Shown: positions 51,941-60,287 of the stretch, one piece after another | How the letters are laid out: each line of letters begins with the position of its first letter | How positions within the stretch are numbered: the stretch's first letter is position 1 | DNA from: Natronogracilivirga saccharolytica | Lineage (GTDB): Bacteria > Bacteroidota > Rhodothermia > Balneolales > Natronogracilivirgulaceae | Reading direction: 5' to 3' | Assembly: GCF_017921895.1 (NCBI RefSeq) | Contig: NZ_JAFIDN010000012.1 | Coordinates: 1 to 64,000, forward strand | Length of the DNA: 64,000 nucleotides | Program-made: the position numbers and the translations under genes | Notes under the pieces: generated by a model | The model's input: only the letters and a program-made list of their open reading frames with translations | Database searches by the model: none | What the model was told of the DNA's origin: nothing

Positions 51941-52255
51941 TTAAGCGGTTATTTTTTCAATTAAAATTCGGGTAAGATGACGCCGGTGTCCGCGGGTGAC
52001 CTGATAGCCTTTGCGTCGTTTTTTCTTGAAAACGATCATCTTGTCACCTTTGGTATGGTCAACGATTTTGGCCTGAACTTTGGCTTTTTCCAGAACGGGT
52101 GTTCCAACGTTTACTTTACCGTTTCCGTCTGAAGTTAAAAGCACCTTGTCCAGGGTGATTTTTTTGTTTTCATCGGCTTGCTGCCTGTCAACAAAAATCA
52201 CATCCTTTTCGGCAACTTTGTATTGATGCCCACTTATTTCAACAATCGCGTACAT
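51941..52255 (-). CDS. rplU: 50S ribosomal protein L21
   Basis: L21 binds 23S rRNA in the large subunit. The 104-residue protein begins [18 protein letters not shown] and ends with [24 protein letters not shown] (in pieces), the standard family pattern. It is first in the rplU-rpmA operon, with a Bacteroidota-type promoter about 50 bp upstream. Confidence 0.98.
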   Translation of the reverse strand: MYAIVEISGHQYKVAEKDVIFVDRQQADENKKITLDKVLLTSDGNGKVNVGTPVLEKAKVQAKIVDHTKGDKMIVFKKKRRKGYQVTRGHRRHLTRILIEKITA

Positions 52256-52303
52256 GTCTGTTTTCCTACTGTTCTTGTCAAAAACTGGATTTTATTAAGA
52301 ATA

Positions 52304-52333
52304 CAAATATAAGACTTTGTCAGGAAGAATGAA
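52304..52333 (-). promoter_or_regulatory. Probable Bacteroidota-type promoter of rplU-rpmA
   Basis: On the minus strand TATATTTG (plus-strand positions 52311-52304) matches the -7 consensus TAnnTTTG exactly. A TTC occurs at the place of the -33 TTG, 19 bases upstream. The start of rplU is about 50 bp downstream. Confidence 0.55.
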
Positions 52334-52463
52334 AAGTAATTTTCGGGGTATCGTGACATTTGAAAAATAGCCGGAGTAGTGTAACTTTGGATTCGGGAAG
52401 AAAATCAGCGATCATCTTCCGCCTGCATCATCCAATCACCCCTGTTTTGAATTAATATAGCTT

Positions 52464-52730
52464 ATGAGTACGGAGAATCAAGATAAATCAAAACAACTGC
52501 CTGATTTGCACAGACAGGCTTTTTTAATCAAGAACCGGAAGCGGCTGCAGCATGATGGCGGACGTGCATGGATCAAAGATGGTCAGCTGCATGAGGCGGT
52601 AAAAGGGGTAAATGTATACATTACACGCGGAAAATCCCGGGAGGAGATGCTGAGAGGCAGCGGCAGAGAAGTCATTGAGAGAAAGAAAGGTGAGCTAATC
52701 AGCAAAACGAATTCCCTCAGAAAACTCTGA
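52464..52730 (+). CDS. Small hypothetical basic protein
   Basis: I do not recognise a family for this 88-residue protein. It is hydrophilic and rich in Lys and Arg, with no signal peptide or membrane segment. The pattern RQAFLIKNRKRLQHDGGRAW...KGVNVYITRGKSREEMLRGSGREVIERK (in pieces) looks like a compact domain. Codon use is like its neighbours, and it is convergent with lexA. It is a weak but reasonable gene call because ATG 52464 and the stop fit the space between rplU and lexA. Confidence 0.45.
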   Translation: MSTENQDKSKQLPDLHRQAFLIKNRKRLQHDGGRAWIKDGQLHEAVKGVNVYITRGKSREEMLRGSGREVIERKKGELISKTNSLRKL

Positions 52731-52832
52731 AAGCCCCGCGGTCTTACGATGCTGCCGTTTCAGGTTATAACGCCCGGAGCCGTGCTCACAGCATGGTGGA
52801 GCCGGCCGGCCCGATGCATCAGCCGGTTGATA

Positions 52833-53489
52833 TCAGTTTCTCGTGTCCGTATCAGTTTGCTTGAAGATGCCGGATCTGTTTACATGTCCGACATATTTTC
52901 CCAGTACACGAACTTCTTCGAAAACGTCAGGCTCAATGATGATATCCTGATACTCTTCATTTGCCGGTTTTAACTGCAGACCGTTCTTCCCGTAAAAAAT
53001 CTGTTTCAGCGATGTCTCGCCATTGTACAGTACCGCTCCGATATCTCCGTTTTTGATGTCATCATCTATGAGAAGGACGAAGTCGCCGTCGTGTATGTTG
53101 GCATCTTTCATGCTGGCGCCCGAAACGCGCAGCGCATACATTTTATCGATATTGGGGAACAGATATTCCAGTGTGATGGAGCCGAGGTTGGCTTCAACGG
53201 CCTCCTGAAGTGATCCTGCTGCAATAAGGCCGCGTACGGGGATTCCCGTTTCAGGGATGCTGTCCGCGGTATCGAATTCGGGAGCAAGTTCATATTCATC
53301 ATCGTCTGTTTTGATGAGATAGCCCTTCTTTAGCAGCGCCTGGAGATTTTGTGTGACACTATTCGGCGATTTGAACCGGAACTGCTCGGCTATTTCACGA
53401 TAGGTAGGCCAGATACCATGTTCTTCCTTGAAGGTTACAATGTAATCAAAAAACTGTTTCTGCTTCCTGGTCAGTTGACTGTTATCCAT
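52833..53489 (-). CDS. lexA: LexA repressor
   Basis: LexA represses SOS genes and cuts itself when RecA is active. The 218-residue protein has a winged helix-turn-helix (TYREIAEQFRFKSPNSVTQNLQALLKKG, in pieces), the Ala91-Gly92 cleavage site in LIAAGSL, and the catalytic Ser126 (SGASMKD) and Lys162 (ETSLKQI). The first wing-helix resembles Firmicutes/Bacteroidota LexA forms. A direct repeat just upstream may be its own operator. A full LexA is informative here because many Bacteroidota lack it. Confidence 0.95.
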   Translation of the reverse strand: MDNSQLTRKQKQFFDYIVTFKEEHGIWPTYREIAEQFRFKSPNSVTQNLQALLKKGYLIKTDDDEYELAPEFDTADSIPETGIPVRGLIAAGSLQEAVEANLGSITLEYLFPNIDKMYALRVSGASMKDANIHDGDFVLLIDDDIKNGDIGAVLYNGETSLKQIFYGKNGLQLKPANEEYQDIIIEPDVFEEVRVLGKYVGHVNRSGIFKQTDTDTRN

Positions 53490-53509
53490 ATCGCTGAGAT
53501 CACTGTGAT

Positions 53510-53533
53510 GAAGTATGTGTACGAAGTATGTGC
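53510..53533 (-). promoter_or_regulatory. Direct repeat upstream of lexA, possible operator
   Basis: GAAGTATGTGT (53510-53520) and GAAGTATGTGC (53523-53533) are the same 10-base string with a 13-bp period, 20 bp before the lexA start. Autoregulation by LexA is the usual arrangement. The repeat does not match the E. coli CTGT...ACAG or the Bacillus GAAC...GTTC box, so the operator role is only a guess. Confidence 0.3.
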
Positions 53534-53777
53534 ATAATACAATAAAAAAAGACAGCGTGCAACCGGATGTAAAAAAAATATGGATCAGGGTGCAGCTGAG
53601 CTGCTTTACCGTTCAGGTAGTCCGGATTCATCCCGAATGATTATGTATCCATCGGTATTAACCGGATCGGCATCGACCGGAAATAAAGTTTGAATTCCTG
53701 TCCGACATAAGTTAAAATAACATCTGCATAAAGAGCTGCATTTTAATTGAATGAACGCAAGCAACTGATAATCAACT
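53534..53777. other. Intergenic region between lexA and acs
   Basis: About 245 bp, AT-rich near 53541-53580. It must hold the divergent promoters of lexA and acs. A TAAAGTTTG at about 53685 is one base off the TAnnTTTG spacing. No structured element was recognised. Confidence 0.5.
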
Positions 53778-53785
53778 AAAAGGAG
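53778..53785 (+). promoter_or_regulatory. Shine-Dalgarno site of acs
   Basis: AAAAGGAG ends at about 53785 and is followed six bases later by ATG 53792. It is one of the few clear ribosome binding sites in this window and shows that ATG 53792, not the TTG 53786 of the open frame, starts acs. Confidence 0.85.
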
Positions 53786-53791
53786 TTGTAC

Positions 53792-55711
53792 ATGGCCAAG
53801 AGTACTCAGAAAAAGACAAACAGTAGCAGTAACGGAGAGCTTGTATATCCTCCGAAAGAGATCGTTAAGCAGGCCAATGTGAAAGATTATGATGCTGTAT
53901 ACAAACGTTCGGTAGAAGATCCGGAAGGTTTCTGGGCTGAGGAAGCCAAAAAGCTGCACTGGTTCAAAAAGTGGGACAAGGTTCTGGATGACAGCAACAA
54001 GCCGTTTTACAAGTGGTTTACCGGCGGAAAAACCAACATGATCAGCAATGCCATAGACCGCCATCTGAAGACGTGGCGGAGAAACAAGCTTGCGCTGATC
54101 TGGGAAGGTGAACCCGGCGATCTCAAAACCATGTCATACCATGCACTGAACAGGGAGGTTTCCAAATTTGCCAATATCCTGAAAAGCATGGGTGTCAAAA
54201 AGGGTGAAATTGTGACCATATACATGCCCCAGATCCCGGAGCTTGCCATAGCCATGCTCGCGTGCGCGAAAATCGGTGCCGCACATAGTGTTGTGTATGG
54301 CGGATTCAGTGTGGAGGCCCTGGCTTCACGGATTGACGACTCTCAAAGCAGGGTGCTGGTTACTGCTGACGGCGGATGGCGCCGCGGAAAAATCACTGAT
54401 CTGAAGGGTATTGCCAATGAGGCCATGAAGCGCTCGCCGACCGTTGAGGTCTGCATAACCGTCAAACGCACCGGGCATGAAGTGTATATGGAGAATGACC
54501 GTGACTTCTGGCTTCATGATCTGCTGGCCCTGCCTATTTCCAGTCCGAAATGTGATACCGAAGTCATGGATGCCGAAGATATGCTCTTCATTTTGTACAC
54601 GTCAGGGACAACGGGAAAACCCAAAGGGCTTTTGCATACTCATGGCGGATATGCTGTGTATACGGCCGCTACGCATCGTTACGTATTTGATATAAAGGAT
54701 GAGGACCGGTGGTGGTGCGCCGCGGATCCGGGATGGATTACAGGTCACAGCTACATGATTTACGGTCCGCTGATTAACGGCTCTACGGTGATGATGTATG
54801 AGGGAGCGCCCAACCATCCCTATCCCAACCGTTGGTGGAGCATGGTGGAAAAGTACGGCATCAATATTCTCTACACATCACCGACAGCCATCCGCGGTCT
54901 GATGCGTTTTGGTGAGCAGTGGCCTGCTCGGCATGACCTCAGCTGTCTGCGGCTTCTGGGTTCCGTCGGTGAACCCATCAACCCGGAAGCATGGAAATGG
55001 TATCACAGGGTTATCGGGAATGAGAAATGTCCGATCATGGACACGTGGTGGCAAACCGAAACCGGCGGCTTCATGATTTCGCCCCTTCCGGTTACACCCC
55101 TGAAGCCTGGCTCGGCAACCAAACCGTTTTTTGGCATTGAGATAGCTATTGTGGATGAAAAGGCCAAAGAGGTAAAAGCCGGTGAAGAAGGAAATCTCGT
55201 CATAAAAACACCGTGGCCCGGCATGGCCCGAACCATATACGGTGACCCCGACCGCTTTGTGGAAACGTACTGGAAAGAGTATGAAAAGCAGGGATGGTAC
55301 AAGGCCGGCGATTCTGCGAGAGTGGATGAAGACGGATATTTCTGGATTATCGGCCGGATCGATGATGTAATCAAGGTCAGCGGATACCGTCTGGGTACTG
55401 CTGAAGTCGAGAGTGCCCTCGTGAGCCACCCGTCGGTTTCAGAAGCGGCGGCAATTGCGCTGCCTCATGAAGTCAAGGGGAATGCCATATACACCTATGT
55501 GATACTTAAACAGGGAGTGAAAGGGGGCAAGAGCCTGGAAGAGGAGCTCAGGCAGCACGTGAGTGATGAGATCGGCCCGATCGCCCGTCCGGAAGTGGTT
55601 CAGTTTCTGGATTCCCTGCCCAAAACCCGAAGCGGGAAAATTATGCGGAGGGTACTGAAGGCCCGGGCCATGGGTGTTGATGAAGGTGATTTGTCAACCC
55701 TGGAAGAGTGA
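53792..55711 (+). CDS. acs: Acetyl-CoA synthetase (acetate--CoA ligase)
   Basis: This enzyme activates acetate with ATP and CoA. The 639-residue product has the ACS N-terminus (EDPEGFWAEEAKKLHWFKKWDKV, in pieces), the AMP-binding loop YTSGTTGKPKG, DTWWQTETGG, the hinge GRIDDVIKVSGYRLGT (in pieces), and the C-terminal PKTRSGKIMRR, whose Lys is the acetylation-controlled residue in other bacteria. The sirtuin at 2.4 kb would be expected to regulate this enzyme. A bidirectional terminator lies after it, before the stress-protein genes. Confidence 0.97.
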   Translation: MAKSTQKKTNSSSNGELVYPPKEIVKQANVKDYDAVYKRSVEDPEGFWAEEAKKLHWFKKWDKVLDDSNKPFYKWFTGGKTNMISNAIDRHLKTWRRNKLALIWEGEPGDLKTMSYHALNREVSKFANILKSMGVKKGEIVTIYMPQIPELAIAMLACAKIGAAHSVVYGGFSVEALASRIDDSQSRVLVTADGGWRRGKITDLKGIANEAMKRSPTVEVCITVKRTGHEVYMENDRDFWLHDLLALPISSPKCDTEVMDAEDMLFILYTSGTTGKPKGLLHTHGGYAVYTAATHRYVFDIKDEDRWWCAADPGWITGHSYMIYGPLINGSTVMMYEGAPNHPYPNRWWSMVEKYGINILYTSPTAIRGLMRFGEQWPARHDLSCLRLLGSVGEPINPEAWKWYHRVIGNEKCPIMDTWWQTETGGFMISPLPVTPLKPGSATKPFFGIEIAIVDEKAKEVKAGEEGNLVIKTPWPGMARTIYGDPDRFVETYWKEYEKQGWYKAGDSARVDEDGYFWIIGRIDDVIKVSGYRLGTAEVESALVSHPSVSEAAAIALPHEVKGNAIYTYVILKQGVKGGKSLEEELRQHVSDEIGPIARPEVVQFLDSLPKTRSGKIMRRVLKARAMGVDEGDLSTLEE

Positions 55712-55740
55712 TCCTCCGGCCGTTTCGCCTGCGAAAGAAA

Positions 55741-55777
55741 AAAAGCCATCCCGTCATACTTTCGGGATGGCTTTTTT
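55741..55777. terminator. Bidirectional rho-independent terminator between acs and the USP genes
   Basis: GCCATCCCG and CGGGATGGC form a perfect stem with the loop TCATACTTT. The left side is flanked by A residues and the right by TTTTTT, so it can end both acs (plus) and the universal stress protein gene (minus). Confidence 0.92.
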
Positions 55778-55823
55778 AATACGCTGAAAGAGAATACCCG
55801 TCAGCTAACGGGGGGCAGAGACT

Positions 55824-56720
55824 TCAGGATTTTTTATCCGCTCCTTTCAGACGGCGTGGATTAACTGTAAACACCGCATTTTCTACGTGCCGGACCACAT
55901 TGGATGCGGTACTGCCAAGGCGGAGATACTCAAGGCCGGTACGGCCGATGGTTGCCATGATCACCAGATTATATTCGCCCTTGTGCACTATCTTGGTGAT
56001 CTTTTCGTGAATAGAGCGCTGTGTGGAGACCACATCGGTTTTCACAAGATCTTTCATATCACTGAAGCGCTCTTCAACCAGCTCCCTCATTTGCTTCTTT
56101 TTGGTATCGGTGGCAGCCTGAATTTGCGGAATACTGCCAAACTGCTCAAAACTGACGACATGAATGATATCCAGCCGGGCTTTGGAAGCTTCTGCGATAC
56201 TCCTGGCAAAGGGAACCGCCTTGAGCGAATATTCGGAAAAGTCTGTTGTCAGCAGAATTTTCTCAAGCGGAGCGATACTGGATTTTTCCTCGACAACAAC
56301 CACCGGTACCGGAGCAAACCGGATAACTTTTTCTGCGACCGAGCCCATGATCAGCCGTGAAAATCCGGTACGGCCATGGGTGGTCATAACGATCAGATCA
56401 AAGTTTTGGGCAGCTTCAATTATGGCATCTGCCGGGTTGCCAACCTGGATCATCCCTTTGTTCAGAAACTCGGAGTCTACATACTGGCTTGCTTTCTGAT
56501 CAAGCTTGGCAGCAAGCTTTTTTTCAAGCTGCTCGTGGTCCTTGAACAGTTTTTCCGATGATTTGGAAGTCTCCGGGATATCCACATCACTCATCGAAAC
56601 ATAGGAGTGAAACGGGGTGATGGCGCCGTCAAACAGTTTTGCAAAGGTTACGGCTGATTCCAGCGCTTTGTAGCTCAGTTCGGAAAAGTCAATGGGGACA
56701 AGGATATTTGCGTTTTTCAT
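55824..56720 (-). CDS. Tandem-domain universal stress protein
   Basis: The 298-residue protein has two USP domains, the first beginning ILVPIDFSELSYKALE and the second EKILLTTDFSEYSLKAVP. Each ends with the ATP-type loop: VMTTHGRTGFSRLIMGSVAEKV in the first, VIMATIGRTGLEYLRLGSTASNVV in the second (in pieces), followed by the hydrophobic PVVVV/AVFTVNP strand. Universal stress proteins respond to starvation, oxygen or ionic stress. It is a close paralogue of the next gene, with the same length and domain order, so a tandem duplication produced the pair. It ends just before the bidirectional terminator. Confidence 0.93.
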   Translation of the reverse strand: MKNANILVPIDFSELSYKALESAVTFAKLFDGAITPFHSYVSMSDVDIPETSKSSEKLFKDHEQLEKKLAAKLDQKASQYVDSEFLNKGMIQVGNPADAIIEAAQNFDLIVMTTHGRTGFSRLIMGSVAEKVIRFAPVPVVVVEEKSSIAPLEKILLTTDFSEYSLKAVPFARSIAEASKARLDIIHVVSFEQFGSIPQIQAATDTKKKQMRELVEERFSDMKDLVKTDVVSTQRSIHEKITKIVHKGEYNLVIMATIGRTGLEYLRLGSTASNVVRHVENAVFTVNPRRLKGADKKS

Positions 56721-56783
56721 ATCAGTAAAAGTTTAGTGATCATCGGATTAATACATAAAAAAACCGGGAGTTGACGCCGGGTA

Positions 56784-57659
56784 TTATTGATTCGGTATCG
56801 GATTGAAACTGAGAACGGCGGTTTTTACATGGCGAAGTACGCTCGAAGCGGTACTTCCCAGCATCATATAGTCGAGGCCTGTCCGGCCGATGGTAGACAT
56901 GACCACAAGATTGTAAGGCCGGGATTTCGTCAGGCGCGATATTTCTTCGTGAACCGATTTCTCGGAAAAGATAACTTCCGTGCGAACCTGCTGCTCAAGA
57001 TCCCCAAGATATTTTTCCGATAACCGGGCGAGCCTGTCTTTGCGCTCCTTGCTGTCATGCTGCGCCTGTGCCAGAGTATCAAACTGTTCATAACTGACAA
57101 TATGCACCAAATCGATGCGGGCTCCTGTTGCTTCTGCAAACTCGGCTGCCGGCTCAAATGCGTATATGGAATTGTCGGAGAAGTCTGTCGTCAGAAGGAT
57201 ACGCTCCAGCGGCATTAGCCGGCTTTCCTTTTCCAGCACGAGAACAGGGGTGTGCGAGGTTCTGAGTACTTTTTCACAAACCGATCCCAGAATCAGCCTG
57301 GAGAATCCGGTTCTTCCATGACTGCTCATTACGATGAGATCAAAATCTTTTCCGGTCTCGGTAATGGCACGTGCCGCATTTCCGATTTTTACAACCGGTT
57401 CATCTCTGTAAGGCTCCTCAACAAGTTCGGATGCGACCTGCTCAAGTTTTTTGTACAGTGTTTTTTCAAGTGTTCGTAGGTCCGCTTCCGGACTGGTCTC
57501 GCCCATATAGTAAAATCCGTCAAGTTCGTTGACCTGCATGTAGGCATGAAAAGGGGTGACTTTACCGTCAAACAGTCCGGCTATCGCCGATGCATTGGAA
57601 AAAGCAAGTTTGCTCAGGTCGGAAAAGTCGGTGGGGACCAGAATACGTGGATTTTTCAT
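56784..57659 (-). CDS. Tandem-domain universal stress protein, paralogue
   Basis: This is the 291-residue paralogue of the neighbouring gene. It shares ILVPTDFSDLSK in the first domain and LERILLTTDFSDNSIYAFEPA in the second, with the loops VMSSHGRTGFSRLILGSV and VMSTIGRTGLDYMMLGST. The two genes are 63 bp apart in the same direction, the upstream one being this copy. Whether the pair is one transcript cannot be decided; a weak GC-rich hairpin with T residues lies in the gap (56762-56782). Confidence 0.93.
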   Translation of the reverse strand: MKNPRILVPTDFSDLSKLAFSNASAIAGLFDGKVTPFHAYMQVNELDGFYYMGETSPEADLRTLEKTLYKKLEQVASELVEEPYRDEPVVKIGNAARAITETGKDFDLIVMSSHGRTGFSRLILGSVCEKVLRTSHTPVLVLEKESRLMPLERILLTTDFSDNSIYAFEPAAEFAEATGARIDLVHIVSYEQFDTLAQAQHDSKERKDRLARLSEKYLGDLEQQVRTEVIFSEKSVHEEISRLTKSRPYNLVVMSTIGRTGLDYMMLGSTASSVLRHVKTAVLSFNPIPNQ

Positions 57660-57795
57660 AGGCGGATGTCCTTGATGTATAATGTGCTAATGCAATGTAG
57701 CCAATCCATGGATATCCGACAAGATGCTTGTGCATATTGCAGCAGAAAAAATGACAGCCGGTTACTGATTTTATTGTCATTTTCAAACCATGATT

Positions 57796-60081
57796 TCAGG
57801 GGATATCCCGGAAATTCAGGCCGATCTGAAACTCCAGCAATACGGTGTTCTGCCTGCTGCCTGAAAGAGCCACCTCAACAGGGCCGAGAACAGTATCCCA
57901 GCTCAGCGCGGTAGTCCAGCCCCATAATAATGATTTGTCGAACACGTCAAAATTGAGATTATCATATGTGTTTCCGGCATGAACACCGATGGTGGCATAA
58001 AAATTGGAGTAAAGATGATAGCGGCCGGCGATTCCTGCGGAAAGAATGTTGTTTCCGGTAACCGAATCTTTTTTGAATCCGGGAAAATCCTGGTATCCGC
58101 CGGCATAAAACCGGTAGTGCAGCGGGATATTGTCGCCGAAGGTATAGCCGCCGCGGATGGTATGGATCAGAGCCAGCGGGGATATGACCCTGTAGTGTCC
58201 GGTCCACTTCCCGGATATCCGGCCGAAATGATCTCCGGGAAGGAATTCGGCCGAGTAGTCTCCCCGGACTCTGAAATTCTGACCGCTTCTCGGTAGTACT
58301 GATCGGTCAAGGTTGTCAAATTCAATCTCTCCGGAAAGCAGATGCAAGGTGTTCCATCTTTCAGGTACATCAACGACTCCTACACTTTCAGTGAGATTGA
58401 AATGTTCAAGACGATATCCGAAGCCGGCCCGGAACACAGAGCCGTAAAGCGGTCCGATCAGACCTTCAGCATAGAAAATATCTGTGCGCAAATTCGCCAG
58501 CCTTCGGTCGTCATCATAAACATCAATTTCACGTTCGCGGAATCCGCCCGCTGCCTGAAAGGCCAGGCGCGGTTCCAGGCCAATGTAGTTGAAATATTCT
58601 CCGCCCAGTTTGGCTTCGTGTCCGATTCGTGATGTGACGCGGGCCGTTGAGGCGGGATGCAGCAGATTCCTGAAGGTGGTGGTAAACAGCAGAGAGGGAC
58701 CCAGCGTGTTGTTGTGGAAGATTCCGACCTGGAAGGCATTTGAAGTTTGCTCTTCCAACATCAACACCAGGTCAGCATAATCGCGGTCGCCGGACCATTC
58801 CAGACGATAGTTGACACTTTTAAAGCGCTGCATGCCGTGCAGCCGCATCAGCCCATCGCTGAGTGTTTCTTCGTGAACAGTAGTATTGCTTTCAATCTGA
58901 AGCTTGGAGAGGATGTGCTCTTCGGGAACGGTTTCCAGACCCTCAAAAGAGATGTTCCGGATGTTCAGTGTGGATGTCATTTCGTACGGCGGAATCTCTT
59001 TGACTACGGAATCGGAAAGGTGCCTTTCCTGCCGCTGGTGTTCAATCGTATCGGCAAGAGCTTTAAGTTCATCCATTCTTGCCCGGGCGGCATTTTCGCC
59101 TTCCATGACAATGTCTTTGACATCACCGAAACCAAGAGTAGAGAATTTTTGCAGATCAGGGCGAATGACGAAATCAGCCAGCTTTTCCTGCTCCAGCATG
59201 TATGACCGAATGCCGACAGAAATGGTCTGGGTCAGAATATCAGACAAGTTTCGCAGATCATGGGCAAGTCTGAGGTCGGAGCTCGAATTAACAGCAATTA
59301 CCAGATCAGCACCAAGATCAAAGGCTTCTTTGACCGGCAGATTGTTTACAATGCCTCCGTCAACCAGGTAGCGGTCGTCGATCCAGACAGGGTCAAAAAT
59401 GGACGGGATCGACATGCTTGCACGGATGGCATTGGGCAGGTATCCGCTGTCCAGTATGACCTGCTCGCCTGTTTCTATGTCAGCGGCAATGCACAGAAAC
59501 GGACGTGGAAATGATGTAAAGTCAACAACGTCATGATAGTTCCAGGTCAGACGGGCCAGCCGGTTGAATATGTGATTGCCGGAAACCAGCCCGGTTGGCA
59601 GATTGATCTTCCGGCCTTCAAACGGGAATGTCAAATTGAAAATTCCGTCATAGGGCTTTTCTTCCATGGGAAGGTGCTTGCGCTCTATCCGTTCCTCGAA
59701 CAGGCCGCGCCAGTCGGTTCTGTACACCTCCTCTTCCAACTGCGAGGTGCTGTAACCTATGGCGTACAGCCCTCCCACGATGGCCCCCATGCTGGTACCC
59801 GTTACGACATCAATGTGAATGCCGGCCTCTTCGAGTACCTTGATCACACCTACATGGGCCAGTCCGGCAGCTCCGCCGCCGCTGAGTGCCAGACCCACCA
59901 CAAAATCTTTGTCAGTGGAGTCACGATCAGAACCGGATATTGAAATCGTGCCGGTCTCCTCCGCCGGGTGAATCCCGGTTTGTCTGTGGTGCGGTCCGTG
60001 GCTGGCAGCTGAGAGGCAATCTGCTGAGAAAAAAGTCAGTAACATCAGGAACAGTCCGGATAGAGGCAATAATCTTGTCAT
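57796..60081 (-). CDS. Patatin-like phospholipase with outer membrane barrel (PlpD-like)
   Basis: The 761-residue protein combines a signal peptide, an N-terminal patatin domain and a C-terminal barrel. The patatin domain has the oxyanion loop SGGGAAG (about 67-73), the nucleophile Ser97 in GTSMG, and the catalytic Asp241 in LVDGG. A POTRA-like domain follows (RNISFEGLETVPEEHILSKLQIE, in pieces), then a BamA/FhaC-type barrel with final strand VLLEFQIGLNF. This is the layout of PlpD (type Vd) autotransporters and related outer-membrane lipases. It may cleave membrane phospholipids inside the periplasm or outside the cell. Confidence 0.9.
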   Translation of the reverse strand: MTRLLPLSGLFLMLLTFFSADCLSAASHGPHHRQTGIHPAEETGTISISGSDRDSTDKDFVVGLALSGGGAAGLAHVGVIKVLEEAGIHIDVVTGTSMGAIVGGLYAIGYSTSQLEEEVYRTDWRGLFEERIERKHLPMEEKPYDGIFNLTFPFEGRKINLPTGLVSGNHIFNRLARLTWNYHDVVDFTSFPRPFLCIAADIETGEQVILDSGYLPNAIRASMSIPSIFDPVWIDDRYLVDGGIVNNLPVKEAFDLGADLVIAVNSSSDLRLAHDLRNLSDILTQTISVGIRSYMLEQEKLADFVIRPDLQKFSTLGFGDVKDIVMEGENAARARMDELKALADTIEHQRQERHLSDSVVKEIPPYEMTSTLNIRNISFEGLETVPEEHILSKLQIESNTTVHEETLSDGLMRLHGMQRFKSVNYRLEWSGDRDYADLVLMLEEQTSNAFQVGIFHNNTLGPSLLFTTTFRNLLHPASTARVTSRIGHEAKLGGEYFNYIGLEPRLAFQAAGGFREREIDVYDDDRRLANLRTDIFYAEGLIGPLYGSVFRAGFGYRLEHFNLTESVGVVDVPERWNTLHLLSGEIEFDNLDRSVLPRSGQNFRVRGDYSAEFLPGDHFGRISGKWTGHYRVISPLALIHTIRGGYTFGDNIPLHYRFYAGGYQDFPGFKKDSVTGNNILSAGIAGRYHLYSNFYATIGVHAGNTYDNLNFDVFDKSLLWGWTTALSWDTVLGPVEVALSGSRQNTVLLEFQIGLNFRDIP

Positions 60082-60287
60082 AGCTTGTCAAGCCACATTA
60101 CTTTTACTAAGGAGTTTATAACCATACACCGCCCGGAAGTCAGTTGCCCGTATATACGTAGTACCACCTGTATTCAGACAATACTGTCTGCTGCAAAAGC
60201 GGCACCAAAACAGCACAATACAAAAGCGGCTCAATAGCAGCACCAATAGCGGCATAAAACGAAAACGGCAGAAGTACCTCTTTTGAA
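60082..60287. repeat. Intergenic region with degenerate AAAAGCGGC-type short repeats
   Basis: The 206 bp between the patatin gene start and the korB stop contain three or four short related strings (GCAAAAGCGGCACC, CAAAAGCGGCTC, CCAATAGCGGCATA, GAAAACGGCAG), roughly at 60190-60275. They are imperfect and could be decayed tandem repeats. No gene or terminator hairpin was recognised. Confidence 0.5.

Noticed and set aside
53606-54064. 152-residue frame on the minus strand over the acs start
   Set aside because: It covers the acs ribosome binding site and N-terminus and shows no family; acs is certain.
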